NCBI GenBank assembly: GCA_964349045.1
Contig: CAYGFI010000015.1
Coordinates: 1 to 50,956, forward strand
DNA from: JACJXF01 sp964349045
Lineage (GTDB): Bacteria > Bacteroidota > Bacteroidia > Bacteroidales > GCA-2748055
DNA length: 50,956 bases
Reading direction: 5' to 3'
Within the stretch, counting starts at the first letter, position 1. Each line of letters begins with the position of its first letter. The position numbers and the translations under genes were made by a program. Below the pieces are notes generated by a model. That model was not told the origin of the DNA, did not search any database, and was given only the letters and a program-made list of their open reading frames with translations. Of this stretch, positions 16,503 through 25,081 are shown in pieces.

Positions 16503-19259
16503 ATGAACACCTTCCCGGAAGTAAAACAAAAACTTGGTAAACCTTACTTTGATCTGGAATTCCTGTTGAATTGCCTTTCTGAAGTTCTGAAAGAAAACAA
16601 AGAAGAAGAACTGATTCCATACATCCCATGGATAAATGACAGCATAGAATTCAGAGATTCTGTTTCCATTAAAAAAATACTTCATCTTCAGGCTCTTTCT
16701 TTTCAGTTGCTGAACCTGGTTGAAGTTAACGGGGCTGTTCAGAACCGTCGTAAACTCGAGGACAAGGAAGGATTGTTGAGCATAAACGGTCTATGGTCAA
16801 AAAACCTGGAAATCCTGAAATCACAGGGAATCAGTGAATCGGAAATATTAGCTATACTTCCGGAAATCAGCGTCGAACCGGTCTTAACCGCCCACCCTAC
16901 TGAAGCCAAACGCCCGGTTGTACTCGGACAATACCGCACGTTATACCTGCTGATGGTAAAGAGGGAAAACAGCATGTACACTCAACGTGAACAGGAAGAT
17001 ATCCGCCGGGAAATCAAACTTTCCCTCCACCGGCTCTGGCTAATCGACGATATTTTCCTCGAAAAACCCGATGTGCGCTCAGAACTCAGTAGTGTAATAC
17101 ATTACCTGGTTAATGTTTTCCCACTGGTTATCCCTGAAATGGATAAAAAATTTCTTCAGTCGTGGAAAGAAGCGGGATTTAATACCGAAAACCTCAACCA
17201 TGCTGAGAATTTCCCCCGTATTGCATTCGGCGACTGGGTCGGGGGTGATCGCGATGGACATCCCCTGGTAACCTCTGAAATTACGGCATACACGTTAAGA
17301 CAATTCCGGCTCAATGCCTTGATGATTATAAAGAATAAACTATCTGACCTGTCGGAAAGACTCAGTTTCTATTGTGAACTCCGATCGGTACCCCAAGCCC
17401 TGCAAACACGGATTCAGGAGATTGTATTTGAATTGGGCGACTGCACTCACCCGATATTGGAACACTATCACAAAGAGATTTTCAGGCAATTCGTACATCT
17501 GATGATTGCCAAACTGCCTTTCGAATCGACGTCTGAACATGGTATTATACTAAAAGAAAGACCCGGAAATTACTCACATTCCATTAATCTGGTAAATGAT
17601 CTGAATATTCTCATTGAGTCGCTCGTGCATTATGGAGCTTCAAAACTTGCATGGGAAGATGTAAGAGATACGGTACGAACCGTTCAGACCTTTGGATTTC
17701 ATCTCGCCCGGCTGGATATTCGGCAGAACTCTGCTTTTCATGAAAAAGCTCTTTCACAACTCATATTCATAGCAGGATTAAAGTCGGATGATTACATTAA
17801 AATGTCTGAAGATGAACGTCTTGGGTTTATTAATTCAGAGTTGCTTATCAACCGCCCGTTTAACAGGGACAGCCGACTCCTTACAGATGAAGCAAAAGCA
17901 GTGGTTGATTCCTACCTGGTTATCCAGAGTCATATTGAAAAAAACTCTTCCGAAGCTATCGGTTCCCTGATTGTGAGTATGACACGCTCAGCCTCTGATC
18001 TTTTAATGGTGTTTTTGCTGATGAGGGAAGGCGGGCTTACCGAATATACCCCCGGCGGGTTGGCCGGAAAGCTGCATGTGGTGCCTCTGTTTGAGACTAT
18101 CGACGATCTTGAAAACAGTGCGTCCATCATGGATCGCTATCTTTCTCATCCGGTAGTGAAGAACTCGTTACATTATCAGCAAAAGATTTATTCTAAAAAA
18201 TCTCCCATGCAGGAGGTGATGATTGGTTACAGCGACAGTAACAAAGATGGCGGAATTATTGCCAGCGCCTGGAATCTCTTCAAAGCACAAAAAAGAATTA
18301 TGGAAATCGGTGAAAAACACAGCGTAAAAATTCGTTTTTTTCATGGGAAAGGAGGAACAATCAGCCGGGGAGCAGGACCGACACACTGGTTTCTAAAAAG
18401 CCTTCCTGAAGGATCATTGAACGGAGACATAAAACTCACCGAACAGGGTGAAACCATTGAGAGAAAATATGCAAATAAAGCCAATGCTGCTTATAACCTG
18501 GAGTTGCTGATGGCCGGTGTAACTTCGTTGACTCTGCTACAAAAACAAAAACAGGCAGATGACTCCGGTGTAACGGAGATATTTGAAATTATGTCTTCAG
18601 AAAGCCTCAAACATTATAAAGAACTTATCGATGATCCGGACTTCATCGTCTTCCTTACCCAGGCTACCCCCATTGATGCTATCGAATCAAGTCGTATTGG
18701 CAGCAGGCCATCGCGCAGAACAGGGAAAAACAGTCTTTCCGATCTCCGTGCCATTCCCTGGGTTTTTAGCTGGAGCCAAAGTCGTTTCAACCTGACAAGC
18801 TGGTATGGAGTAGGGTCAACTCTTCAATTCCTTCAGAAAAAACATAAGGAAAAATTCAATCATTTACAGGAACTTCTACACACCGATCCATTCGTACGGT
18901 ATGTTCTTACCAACATTGATACCAGCCTTGCCGCAACCGATGAAACCATTATTAATCTCTATTCGGGTTTAGTTGAAGACAATATGCTCAGGGAAAGGAT
19001 TCTCGGCAAGATTCTCAGCGAATTAGAGCTTACCCGACGTATGATGTCAAAACTTATTATCCGGCCATTACAGGAGCGCCGAAGCAATCATTATTACTCT
19101 ACCCTTATGCGGGCAGATGCGCTGGAAAACCTCCATGTAAACCAGGTTAAGTTGCTCAGGGAATGGAGGAAAAGTGAGTCTTCAGAAAATCCGGAAAATC
19201 ATATAAATCTTCTTAAGAGTATAAATGCGATTGCAAATGCGATGGGGAATACGGGGTAA
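16503..19259 (+). CDS. ppc: Phosphoenolpyruvate carboxylase
   Basis: Carboxylates PEP to oxaloacetate, feeding succinate/propionate fermentation and biosynthesis. The frame is open from a TTG at 16452, but the ATG at 16503 gives MNTFPEVKQKLGK and the usual length of 918 residues, so I choose it. Signature residues are intact: VLTAHPTEAKR with catalytic His131, the glycine loop FFHGKGGTISRGAGP, GYSDSNKDGG, and the C-terminal-half motif GSRPSRR followed by LRAIPWVFSWSQSR. Single gene, no partner nearby. Confidence 0.95.
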   Translation: MNTFPEVKQKLGKPYFDLEFLLNCLSEVLKENKEEELIPYIPWINDSIEFRDSVSIKKILHLQALSFQLLNLVEVNGAVQNRRKLEDKEGLLSINGLWSKNLEILKSQGISESEILAILPEISVEPVLTAHPTEAKRPVVLGQYRTLYLLMVKRENSMYTQREQEDIRREIKLSLHRLWLIDDIFLEKPDVRSELSSVIHYLVNVFPLVIPEMDKKFLQSWKEAGFNTENLNHAENFPRIAFGDWVGGDRDGHPLVTSEITAYTLRQFRLNALMIIKNKLSDLSERLSFYCELRSVPQALQTRIQEIVFELGDCTHPILEHYHKEIFRQFVHLMIAKLPFESTSEHGIILKERPGNYSHSINLVNDLNILIESLVHYGASKLAWEDVRDTVRTVQTFGFHLARLDIRQNSAFHEKALSQLIFIAGLKSDDYIKMSEDERLGFINSELLINRPFNRDSRLLTDEAKAVVDSYLVIQSHIEKNSSEAIGSLIVSMTRSASDLLMVFLLMREGGLTEYTPGGLAGKLHVVPLFETIDDLENSASIMDRYLSHPVVKNSLHYQQKIYSKKSPMQEVMIGYSDSNKDGGIIASAWNLFKAQKRIMEIGEKHSVKIRFFHGKGGTISRGAGPTHWFLKSLPEGSLNGDIKLTEQGETIERKYANKANAAYNLELLMAGVTSLTLLQKQKQADDSGVTEIFEIMSSESLKHYKELIDDPDFIVFLTQATPIDAIESSRIGSRPSRRTGKNSLSDLRAIPWVFSWSQSRFNLTSWYGVGSTLQFLQKKHKEKFNHLQELLHTDPFVRYVLTNIDTSLAATDETIINLYSGLVEDNMLRERILGKILSELELTRRMMSKLIIRPLQERRSNHYYSTLMRADALENLHVNQVKLLREWRKSESSENPENHINLLKSINAIANAMGNTG

Positions 19260-19364
19260 ATAATTTGAAAATTCAGCAATTTGAAAATTTGAAAATGGGG
19301 AATAGTTGATTCTTATCTTGTTTGTTTTATCTAACTCATAATTCATAATTAGACCTTAATTTAA

Positions 19365-20342
19365 ATGAAATTCTTCAAACTTCTTATATTAGTCTGCCTC
19401 ATTCTGGCTCAGGCTTGTTCCTCCCCCGAAAAAGAAAAAAATGAAATTTTAACAGCTACACTGAAGGGTCCATCGGCAATGGCAATGATCTACATGATCG
19501 AAAATAAACCTGCACTTGGTAATCAGTTTAAAACCGTATTTGAAATAAAAAACGAACCCAACCAGGTAAAGGCAATGATCATGAAAGGAATTCCTGATTT
19601 TGCCGTTGTTCCAACTACTATGGCAGCCTTACTGTATAACATGGGACAGGAATATCTCCTGGCCGCGATTCCGGTATGGGGAACTCTGTACATCTTTGGC
19701 AGCGATACTTCCATTCATTCCTGGAATGACCTGAAAGGCAAGCGTGTTTCGCTGATGGCAAAAGGCAATACCCCTGATGTGCTTTTCAGGTATCTTGCAA
19801 AAGCAAACGGTATAAATCCGGAAAAAGACCTTCGGCTGGATTATTCCTTCCCGGGACATATAGAACTGGCCAACGCCATTGCATCAGGGATTTCTGATCT
19901 TGGAGTAATCTCAGAACCCATGGTGAGCCTGGTTCAGCAAAACAATCCATTGGTGCGACCCCTTATTGACCTGAACATGGAGTGGGAAAAACAGTTCGGC
20001 GATAGTATACCTTTTGCCCAGACTTCCCTTCTGGTAAAAAAAGAGTTTTTACATAAGTATCCTCAATTTGTGGAAGAATATCTTGCTAAAATAGAGGAAT
20101 CGATCATTTGGGTTAATAAATATCCGAATGAAGCCGCCGCGCTTATAAGAAAATACGGTATTTTGCCTGATTCCGGTCTGGCAGTTTTATCCATTCCGCG
20201 TTGTAACATTAAATTTGCTTCTGCCACACAGGAAAAATACGGAATACAGGAATATTTAAAAGTCTTTTATACCTTTAATCCCCTAATCATAGGTGGAAAA
20301 TTACCCGATGAAGAATTTTATTACGAAAAACCGGCTCATTAG
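19365..20342 (+). CDS. ABC transporter substrate-binding lipoprotein (NMT1/SsuA-like)
   Basis: Lipoprotein of 325 residues with lipobox LAQAC (Cys18). The periplasmic body follows the NMT1/THI5-like pattern: KGPSAMAMIYMIE, VPTTMAALLYNMG, DLKGKRVSLMAKGNTPDVLFRYLAKANGI and FPGHIELANAIASGISDLGVISEPM. Substrates of this family include sulfonates, nitrate and thiamine precursors; nothing here decides between them. First gene of a three-gene operon with overlapping starts (permease overlaps by 35 bases). Confidence 0.88.
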   Translation: MKFFKLLILVCLILAQACSSPEKEKNEILTATLKGPSAMAMIYMIENKPALGNQFKTVFEIKNEPNQVKAMIMKGIPDFAVVPTTMAALLYNMGQEYLLAAIPVWGTLYIFGSDTSIHSWNDLKGKRVSLMAKGNTPDVLFRYLAKANGINPEKDLRLDYSFPGHIELANAIASGISDLGVISEPMVSLVQQNNPLVRPLIDLNMEWEKQFGDSIPFAQTSLLVKKEFLHKYPQFVEEYLAKIEESIIWVNKYPNEAAALIRKYGILPDSGLAVLSIPRCNIKFASATQEKYGIQEYLKVFYTFNPLIIGGKLPDEEFYYEKPAH

Positions 20343-21060
20343 TATTTCTGCAGTAATTTTTCTTTTTGTGATCTGGAAGTTGATCAGCCTTTGGTCCGGT
20401 TCGGAGCAGCTTATCCCCTCCCCTGAAAAAACCTTGCTTTCGGTTATTGATGTTATTTCGAGAAAGTCGTTCTGGCCTTCCCTTTTAACCACAATCGGAC
20501 GGGGTCTGCTTGGATTTGCCATATCACTTGTATTGTCGGTTTTATTGGGAGTTCCGGCCGGGATCAACTCCGCGTTTCGCCTGCTGATCAGTCCACTGCT
20601 CATCACTTTTCGCTCCACACCTGTAATTTCCCTGATCCTCCTGGCGATCATCTGGCTGGGAAATGATATGGTGCCGGTATTTATCGCTGTGCTCACCATG
20701 TTTCCAATAATATGTACCAATATTATCGACGGGATCCGCGATGTGGATAAGGATCTGGTGGAAATGGGAAATACCTATCAGATTCCGGAAAAACGAATTA
20801 TTGCCGAGATTTACCTGCCTTCCATATCACCTTTTTTAACCAGCGGGATTTCCAATGCAATGGGCTTTGGGTGGAGGGCCATTATCATAGGGGAAATACT
20901 GGCTCAACCGGCGTTCGGAGTGGGCACGCAGATGCAGAACGCACAGATCTTCCTGCAGGTAAGCGAATTAATTGCATGGACTCTCATCGCGATACTGGTA
21001 AGCTCTCTGTTTGAATTTATGGTACGATTGGCTGAAAGAAAACTTGTTCGCTGGAAATGA
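20308..21060 (+). CDS. ABC transporter permease (SsuC/TauC type)
   Basis: About 250 residues, six predicted membrane helices, with the EAA-loop region DGIRDVDKDLVEMGNTYQIPEKRIIAEIYLPSISPFLTSGI typical of the binding-protein-dependent permease of NMT1-type importers. The frame opens at a GTG at 20293, but ATG at 20308 (MKNFITKNRLI) is preferred. It overlaps the 3' end of the lipoprotein gene and shares ATGA with the ATPase gene. Confidence 0.9.
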   Translation: MKNFITKNRLISISAVIFLFVIWKLISLWSGSEQLIPSPEKTLLSVIDVISRKSFWPSLLTTIGRGLLGFAISLVLSVLLGVPAGINSAFRLLISPLLITFRSTPVISLILLAIIWLGNDMVPVFIAVLTMFPIICTNIIDGIRDVDKDLVEMGNTYQIPEKRIIAEIYLPSISPFLTSGISNAMGFGWRAIIIGEILAQPAFGVGTQMQNAQIFLQVSELIAWTLIAILVSSLFEFMVRLAERKLVRWK

Positions 21061-21752
21061 ACCTTGAACTTCACCATATAAACAAGAGTTATGGGGACCT
21101 GGAAATATTCAGGGATTTTTCCATTTCCTTCACCCACAACAATATCAACTGTATCCTGGGTCCCTCGGGATGCGGGAAAACTACGCTGCTGAATATTATT
21201 AACGGAACAGTTATCGCAGACAATGGATCGCGTGATGCTTTTGTAAACCTCCGCCTTTCTTATGTTTTCCAGGAACCGAGGCTTCTCCCCTGGAAAAATG
21301 TGGAAGAAAATATCGCTTTTGTTCTCAAGGAAAGAATGAAAGGTGCGGAGCTGAAAGAAAGGCTGGATGAATACATCTCCCTTGTTCAACTGGAAAAATT
21401 CAGAAAATACTACCCTTCCGGACTCAGTGGGGGGATGAAACAAAGAGTAGCTCTTGCCCGTGCCTTCTCATACCAATCGGATGTGATCCTGATGGACGAA
21501 CCCTTCAAGGCCCTTGATTACAAGCTAAAAGGGATGCTTATTGAACAGTTTGTAAAACTATGGGAAATGGATAGAAGAACAGTTATTTTCGTAACCCATG
21601 ATGTGGATGAGGCATTGCAGATCGGGCAACAGATGTTTTTATTCAGTAACCCACCTGTGAGGATTACAGAAGAGTTTCTAATTCCGGAAAAACAAGAAAA
21701 AAAAGATCAGCTAAGGATTCAACTCTTGAAGAATTTTAACGGGGAGAAATAA
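21057..21752 (+). CDS. ABC transporter ATP-binding protein (SsuB/TauB type)
   Basis: A 231-residue ATPase with Walker A GPSGCGKTT, Q-loop VFQEPRLLPW, signature LSGGMKQR, Walker B VILMDEPFKALD and switch His in VTHDVDEA. The RLLPW after the Q-loop is typical of the nitrate/sulfonate/taurine group. Starts within the permease stop (ATGA). Short gap of 63 bases to the convergent ribF. Confidence 0.93.
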   Translation: MNLELHHINKSYGDLEIFRDFSISFTHNNINCILGPSGCGKTTLLNIINGTVIADNGSRDAFVNLRLSYVFQEPRLLPWKNVEENIAFVLKERMKGAELKERLDEYISLVQLEKFRKYYPSGLSGGMKQRVALARAFSYQSDVILMDEPFKALDYKLKGMLIEQFVKLWEMDRRTVIFVTHDVDEALQIGQQMFLFSNPPVRITEEFLIPEKQEKKDQLRIQLLKNFNGEK

Positions 21753-21815
21753 TTTTAAAAAAACTTTTTTATCGCTTTGATACTATTTATCTTCACGGGT
21801 CCATCTTCATTCCCA

Positions 21816-22757
21816 TTAATAAATAAGCTCAGAGATCGCCTTGATATCCTTATCCAGTTGATCTCTCACAAAATCATCATCCGACCTCCCACTCTCATCT
21901 CTCAATCGCTTATGAAAGAAAAGGGTGATCTCCTCCGCGTCAGGTGGCCAGTCATTTTGCAGTGGGTGAATCTCGATCTGAATTTCATTGCTCAATAGAT
22001 TATTCTTAACCCCCCAGTTCCTTATACTCAATAATCCCTTACTATTCCGGTTCTTGCGGACAATGCTTACCGCGTAAACTCCGTCGGGAGGAATAAGTTT
22101 AACATTTTCTTCAATCGACAGGGAAAAAATGTCCTTTTTAAAATCTTTACTCTTTTGAGGCAGGAATTCCGGTATTCCCTTAATTAAATAGTAATGATCG
22201 AGGTAAGCATTGGCTCTCTGAATATTTCCCTGCAACAGGGCCGACCGGATTTTCGTGGAACTGACACTTTCGTTCTGAATGTCCTGTTCAGGGATCTCCT
22301 CAACTTCGAAATTGTGAGTTCTGCTCAACTTATACAGGTAGTCAAAATCGCCTTCCCTTCGGTGTCCAAACTGGTGATTAAACCCGACAACTATAATTCT
22401 TGCATGAAGCATACCAACAAGAATTTTTTCGATGAAATCGATGGATGAAATTTGTGAAAATTCTTTTGTGAAGTTCACAATCATTAAATGATCAAGACCT
22501 GTTTTTCCCATCAATTCGATTTTCTCTTTTTGGGAAAGGATCATCAACAGGTCCTTTCCTTCAGTATCGGGGTATAAAACCCTGCGGGGATGAGGATTAA
22601 AGGTGATAAGAACCGTTTCGCCGTCAATATCTTTTGCAAGTTTTTTTAACCTGCTGATGATGGTTTTATGTCCGACATGAACCCCGTCAAAACTTCCGGT
22701 TGTGACAACAGGATTTCTGATCCCTTTTAATTCTTCCAGGTTTCGGTGGATTTTCAT
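21816..22757 (-). CDS. ribF: Bifunctional riboflavin kinase/FAD synthetase
   Basis: Converts riboflavin to FMN and FAD. The N-terminal adenylyltransferase has GSFDGVHVGHKTII (residues about 22-35) and FNPHPRRVLYPD; the C-terminal kinase half contains IPPDGVYAVSIV and IEIHPLQNDW. Length 313 is normal. Stands alone; its cofactors are needed by the flavin subunit of the hydrogenases nearby, but no regulatory link is visible. Confidence 0.95.
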   Translation of the reverse strand: MKIHRNLEELKGIRNPVVTTGSFDGVHVGHKTIISRLKKLAKDIDGETVLITFNPHPRRVLYPDTEGKDLLMILSQKEKIELMGKTGLDHLMIVNFTKEFSQISSIDFIEKILVGMLHARIIVVGFNHQFGHRREGDFDYLYKLSRTHNFEVEEIPEQDIQNESVSSTKIRSALLQGNIQRANAYLDHYYLIKGIPEFLPQKSKDFKKDIFSLSIEENVKLIPPDGVYAVSIVRKNRNSKGLLSIRNWGVKNNLLSNEIQIEIHPLQNDWPPDAEEITLFFHKRLRDESGRSDDDFVRDQLDKDIKAISELIY

Positions 22758-22797
22758 GGACGGTTATTTCAATGATCCGGCGAAATTAGTAAAAAAT

Positions 22798-22830
22798 TAA
22801 GCGCGAAGCCGCCAGGATGCGAAGGAAACG
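22798..22830. repeat. GC-rich 'gcgaagccgc' intergenic repeat fragment
   Basis: The string around 22801-22830 (gcgcgaagccgccaggatgcgaagg) resembles the cgcaaagccgcaaag family of short repeats scattered between Bacteroidota genes. It lies upstream of ribF and downstream of rex. No coding potential. Confidence 0.35.
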
Positions 22831-22887
22831 TAAAAAAAATATTCCGGTTTTAATCCTGCACCCTGACCCTGGTCTTACTTAAATAAT

Positions 22888-23514
22888 TTATCCCCCTTGT
22901 TTCTTCACGAAATACGCCACTTTCTCCAGAGAAGTAATCATGTCATATTCCTCAAGATGCACATTAGAAGGCACATTCAAGGGTACAGTTGTGAAATTCA
23001 GAATGCCTTTTATTCCGGCCTGGACAAGTTTTTCTGTAGTCCCGACAGCGCTGTCGGCCGGTACGGTAAGGATAGCGATATGAATATCTTTCTCTTTCAC
23101 AATGGTTTCAATATTTTGTATGGAATAGCACTTAACACCGGAAACCACCCGGTCTATTTTATTCGGATCCAGATCAAAAGCCGCTACAATATTAAGTTTC
23201 GACCGTTTACCCATAAAGTATGTTGTTATTGCCCGTCCCAGGTTGCCAATACCGATAACAGCTACATTTTGTCTTACATCCGAATCAATGATTCTGCCTA
23301 TAACATCGATCAGTTCTCTTACATCATATCCCTTACGCTGGGTACTGCTGTATCCGATAAACATGATATCCCGCCTTACCTGTACCGCGGTGATATTATG
23401 CAAATGGGCAAGTTCGTGTGAGAAAATGTTTGTCTTACCGGCAGCCAGGCAATCCAATAAGGTTCTGCGGTAAATACTTAACCTCTCGACTGTTTTTTCA
23501 GGTAACTTCATCAT
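22888..23514 (-). CDS. rex: Redox-sensing transcriptional repressor Rex
   Basis: Dimeric repressor that leaves DNA when NADH rises. The 208 residues have an N-terminal winged helix with LHNITAVQVRRDIMFIG (about 38-54) and KGYDVRELIDVI, a Rossmann fold with GIGNLG at 88-93, and AAFDLDPNKID, which selects NAD(H). The gene follows the receiver-kinase gene by 42 bases on the same strand, so it is likely the last gene of hydrogenase locus 1. Candidate operators are at 31296-31330, 40788-40805, 41158-41262 and 14816-14833. Confidence 0.96.
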   Translation of the reverse strand: MMKLPEKTVERLSIYRRTLLDCLAAGKTNIFSHELAHLHNITAVQVRRDIMFIGYSSTQRKGYDVRELIDVIGRIIDSDVRQNVAVIGIGNLGRAITTYFMGKRSKLNIVAAFDLDPNKIDRVVSGVKCYSIQNIETIVKEKDIHIAILTVPADSAVGTTEKLVQAGIKGILNFTTVPLNVPSNVHLEEYDMITSLEKVAYFVKKQGG

Positions 23515-23556
23515 TTTTATCTTGGCTTTGGATAGTAATCTAAGGTAGTTAGATAA

Positions 23557-24675
23557 TTAAACCGGCAGAACAACTTTAAAAGTCGTGCCTTCGTCCGGCT
23601 TGCTTGATACACTAATTTTTCCGTGATAAATATCGGATATTTTTCTGACAATTGAGAGTCCCAATCCGCTTCCGGTTATATTTTTTGTTTTGTCATTTCG
23701 AATTCTTACAAATTCCTTGAAAAGTTGCGACGATTCGTCTTCAGTCATGCCAATACCGTTGTCGATGACTTTTATGACAATTCCCTCGCTTTGTTTGCTG
23801 ATATTCACAATAACTTTGCCATTATCCCTGTTATACTTAACCGCGTTGGAAAGCAAATTATTAAAAATAATTTCCATATCATAAGGATCAGCTTCGAATT
23901 CTATTTTTTCATCCGTTTCAAGTTTTATACTGATGTTTTTTTGAATTGCATAGGGTTTAACGGTACTTACTGACATTTTTGCCGTTTCCCTTAAATTCAC
24001 TTTTTTTATCTTATCTTTTCGACTGTCCAGCCGGATCCTGGTAAAGTCAAGCAGGTCCATCGTCAGGTTACGCATTCCCTCAACTCTCTCAAGCGCCCTT
24101 TCAATCATAGCAGTGTATGCGGCGATATCATTTCCGGCTTGTTTTTCCTTCATGATATTCAGATATCCTTCGATAGCATTAAGCGGGGCTTTAAGTTCGT
24201 GGGATAATACCGAAAGAAACTGGTATCGTATTTTCTTTCCTTCCGCCTTCATCTTACTTCCAATTCTCCTGAGAAAGAGCTGCTTGGTAATATTATCGAT
24301 TGAGGATTTTAATTCCTGGGGAGTAAAGGGTTTGGGTATAAAATCATAGGCTCCATCGCTTGTGGCTTTTAGCGCGATTTCGAGGGATGCATACGAAGTG
24401 ATCATGGCGACCATGATATTATAGTTTTTCTGTCGTATGTATTCAAGCACCTGCATCCCCTTTATACCAGGAAGTTTATTGTCAAGCAGAAGAATATCAG
24501 GCATCTCAGCCTCAATTATTTCGATACCTTCCTCACCGCTTGCTGCTTCAAAACAGATGAAATTACAATCTTCGTCCATAAAAGGATAACTTACAACGTG
24601 CTTGCTGAGAATCCTTGTAACACCCGACCGGATGCCAGGTTCATCATCCACCACCAGAACTTTAAGTGATTCCAT
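23557..24675 (-). CDS. Hybrid protein: receiver domain + histidine kinase
   Basis: 372 residues. The N-terminal receiver has phospho-acceptor Asp65 (LLLDNKLPG) and acidic pair VDDE; the HisKA domain has phospho-His159 in LSHELKAPLNAIEGYL; the C-terminal ATPase has N-box NNLLSNAVKYN, G1 VIDNGIGM and G2 GSGLGLSIVRKI. There is no membrane segment and no DNA-binding domain. The order receiver-then-kinase suggests it is downstream in a phosphorelay from the sensor kinase at 25082-27070 through the single receiver at 24679. Starts 3 bases after that gene. Confidence 0.93.
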   Translation of the reverse strand: MESLKVLVVDDEPGIRSGVTRILSKHVVSYPFMDEDCNFICFEAASGEEGIEIIEAEMPDILLLDNKLPGIKGMQVLEYIRQKNYNIMVAMITSYASLEIALKATSDGAYDFIPKPFTPQELKSSIDNITKQLFLRRIGSKMKAEGKKIRYQFLSVLSHELKAPLNAIEGYLNIMKEKQAGNDIAAYTAMIERALERVEGMRNLTMDLLDFTRIRLDSRKDKIKKVNLRETAKMSVSTVKPYAIQKNISIKLETDEKIEFEADPYDMEIIFNNLLSNAVKYNRDNGKVIVNISKQSEGIVIKVIDNGIGMTEDESSQLFKEFVRIRNDKTKNITGSGLGLSIVRKISDIYHGKISVSSKPDEGTTFKVVLPV

Positions 24676-24678
24676 TGC

Positions 24679-25071
24679 TTATTTAATAAGTTTTTCAAGC
24701 TCTTTTTTCAGATGCTCCGGGTCCAGACCTTTTTCAAGATAGGTATCTGCTTTTATCCAGTTTTTATCCTCTCCGGTATGAAGTCCAAAATTCATCCCTG
24801 TCTCTGTAGAAACTGCGGTAGCAATGATTATCGGAACATCGGGGTATTTTCTTTTCATTTTATAACTTAATACAAAGCCGCTGTCTTCGTTTTCCATCAT
24901 CAGATCAAGGATGGCGAGATCGGGTTTCAGAGTTTCCAGTATCTCCTCTGCCACTTTCTGACTTTCAGCGGTAACAACCTGACAACCCCAGCGTTCAAGC
25001 TGAAATTTCAACTGGTACAAATAATCATAGTCGTCGTCAACTATGAGAATTACTTTTCCTGCTATATTCAT
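24679..25071 (-). CDS. Single-domain response regulator
   Basis: 130-residue stand-alone receiver: acidic residues in IVDDDYDY, phospho-acceptor Asp56 in LAILDLMMEN, Thr in IIATAVS, but the usual conserved Lys region reads WIKADTYLEKG. No output domain. It lies between two kinase genes with gaps of 3 and 10 bases and most likely carries phosphate between them. Confidence 0.9.
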   Translation of the reverse strand: MNIAGKVILIVDDDYDYLYQLKFQLERWGCQVVTAESQKVAEEILETLKPDLAILDLMMENEDSGFVLSYKMKRKYPDVPIIIATAVSTETGMNFGLHTGEDKNWIKADTYLEKGLDPEHLKKELEKLIK

Positions 25072-25081
25072 TTTCTTATAC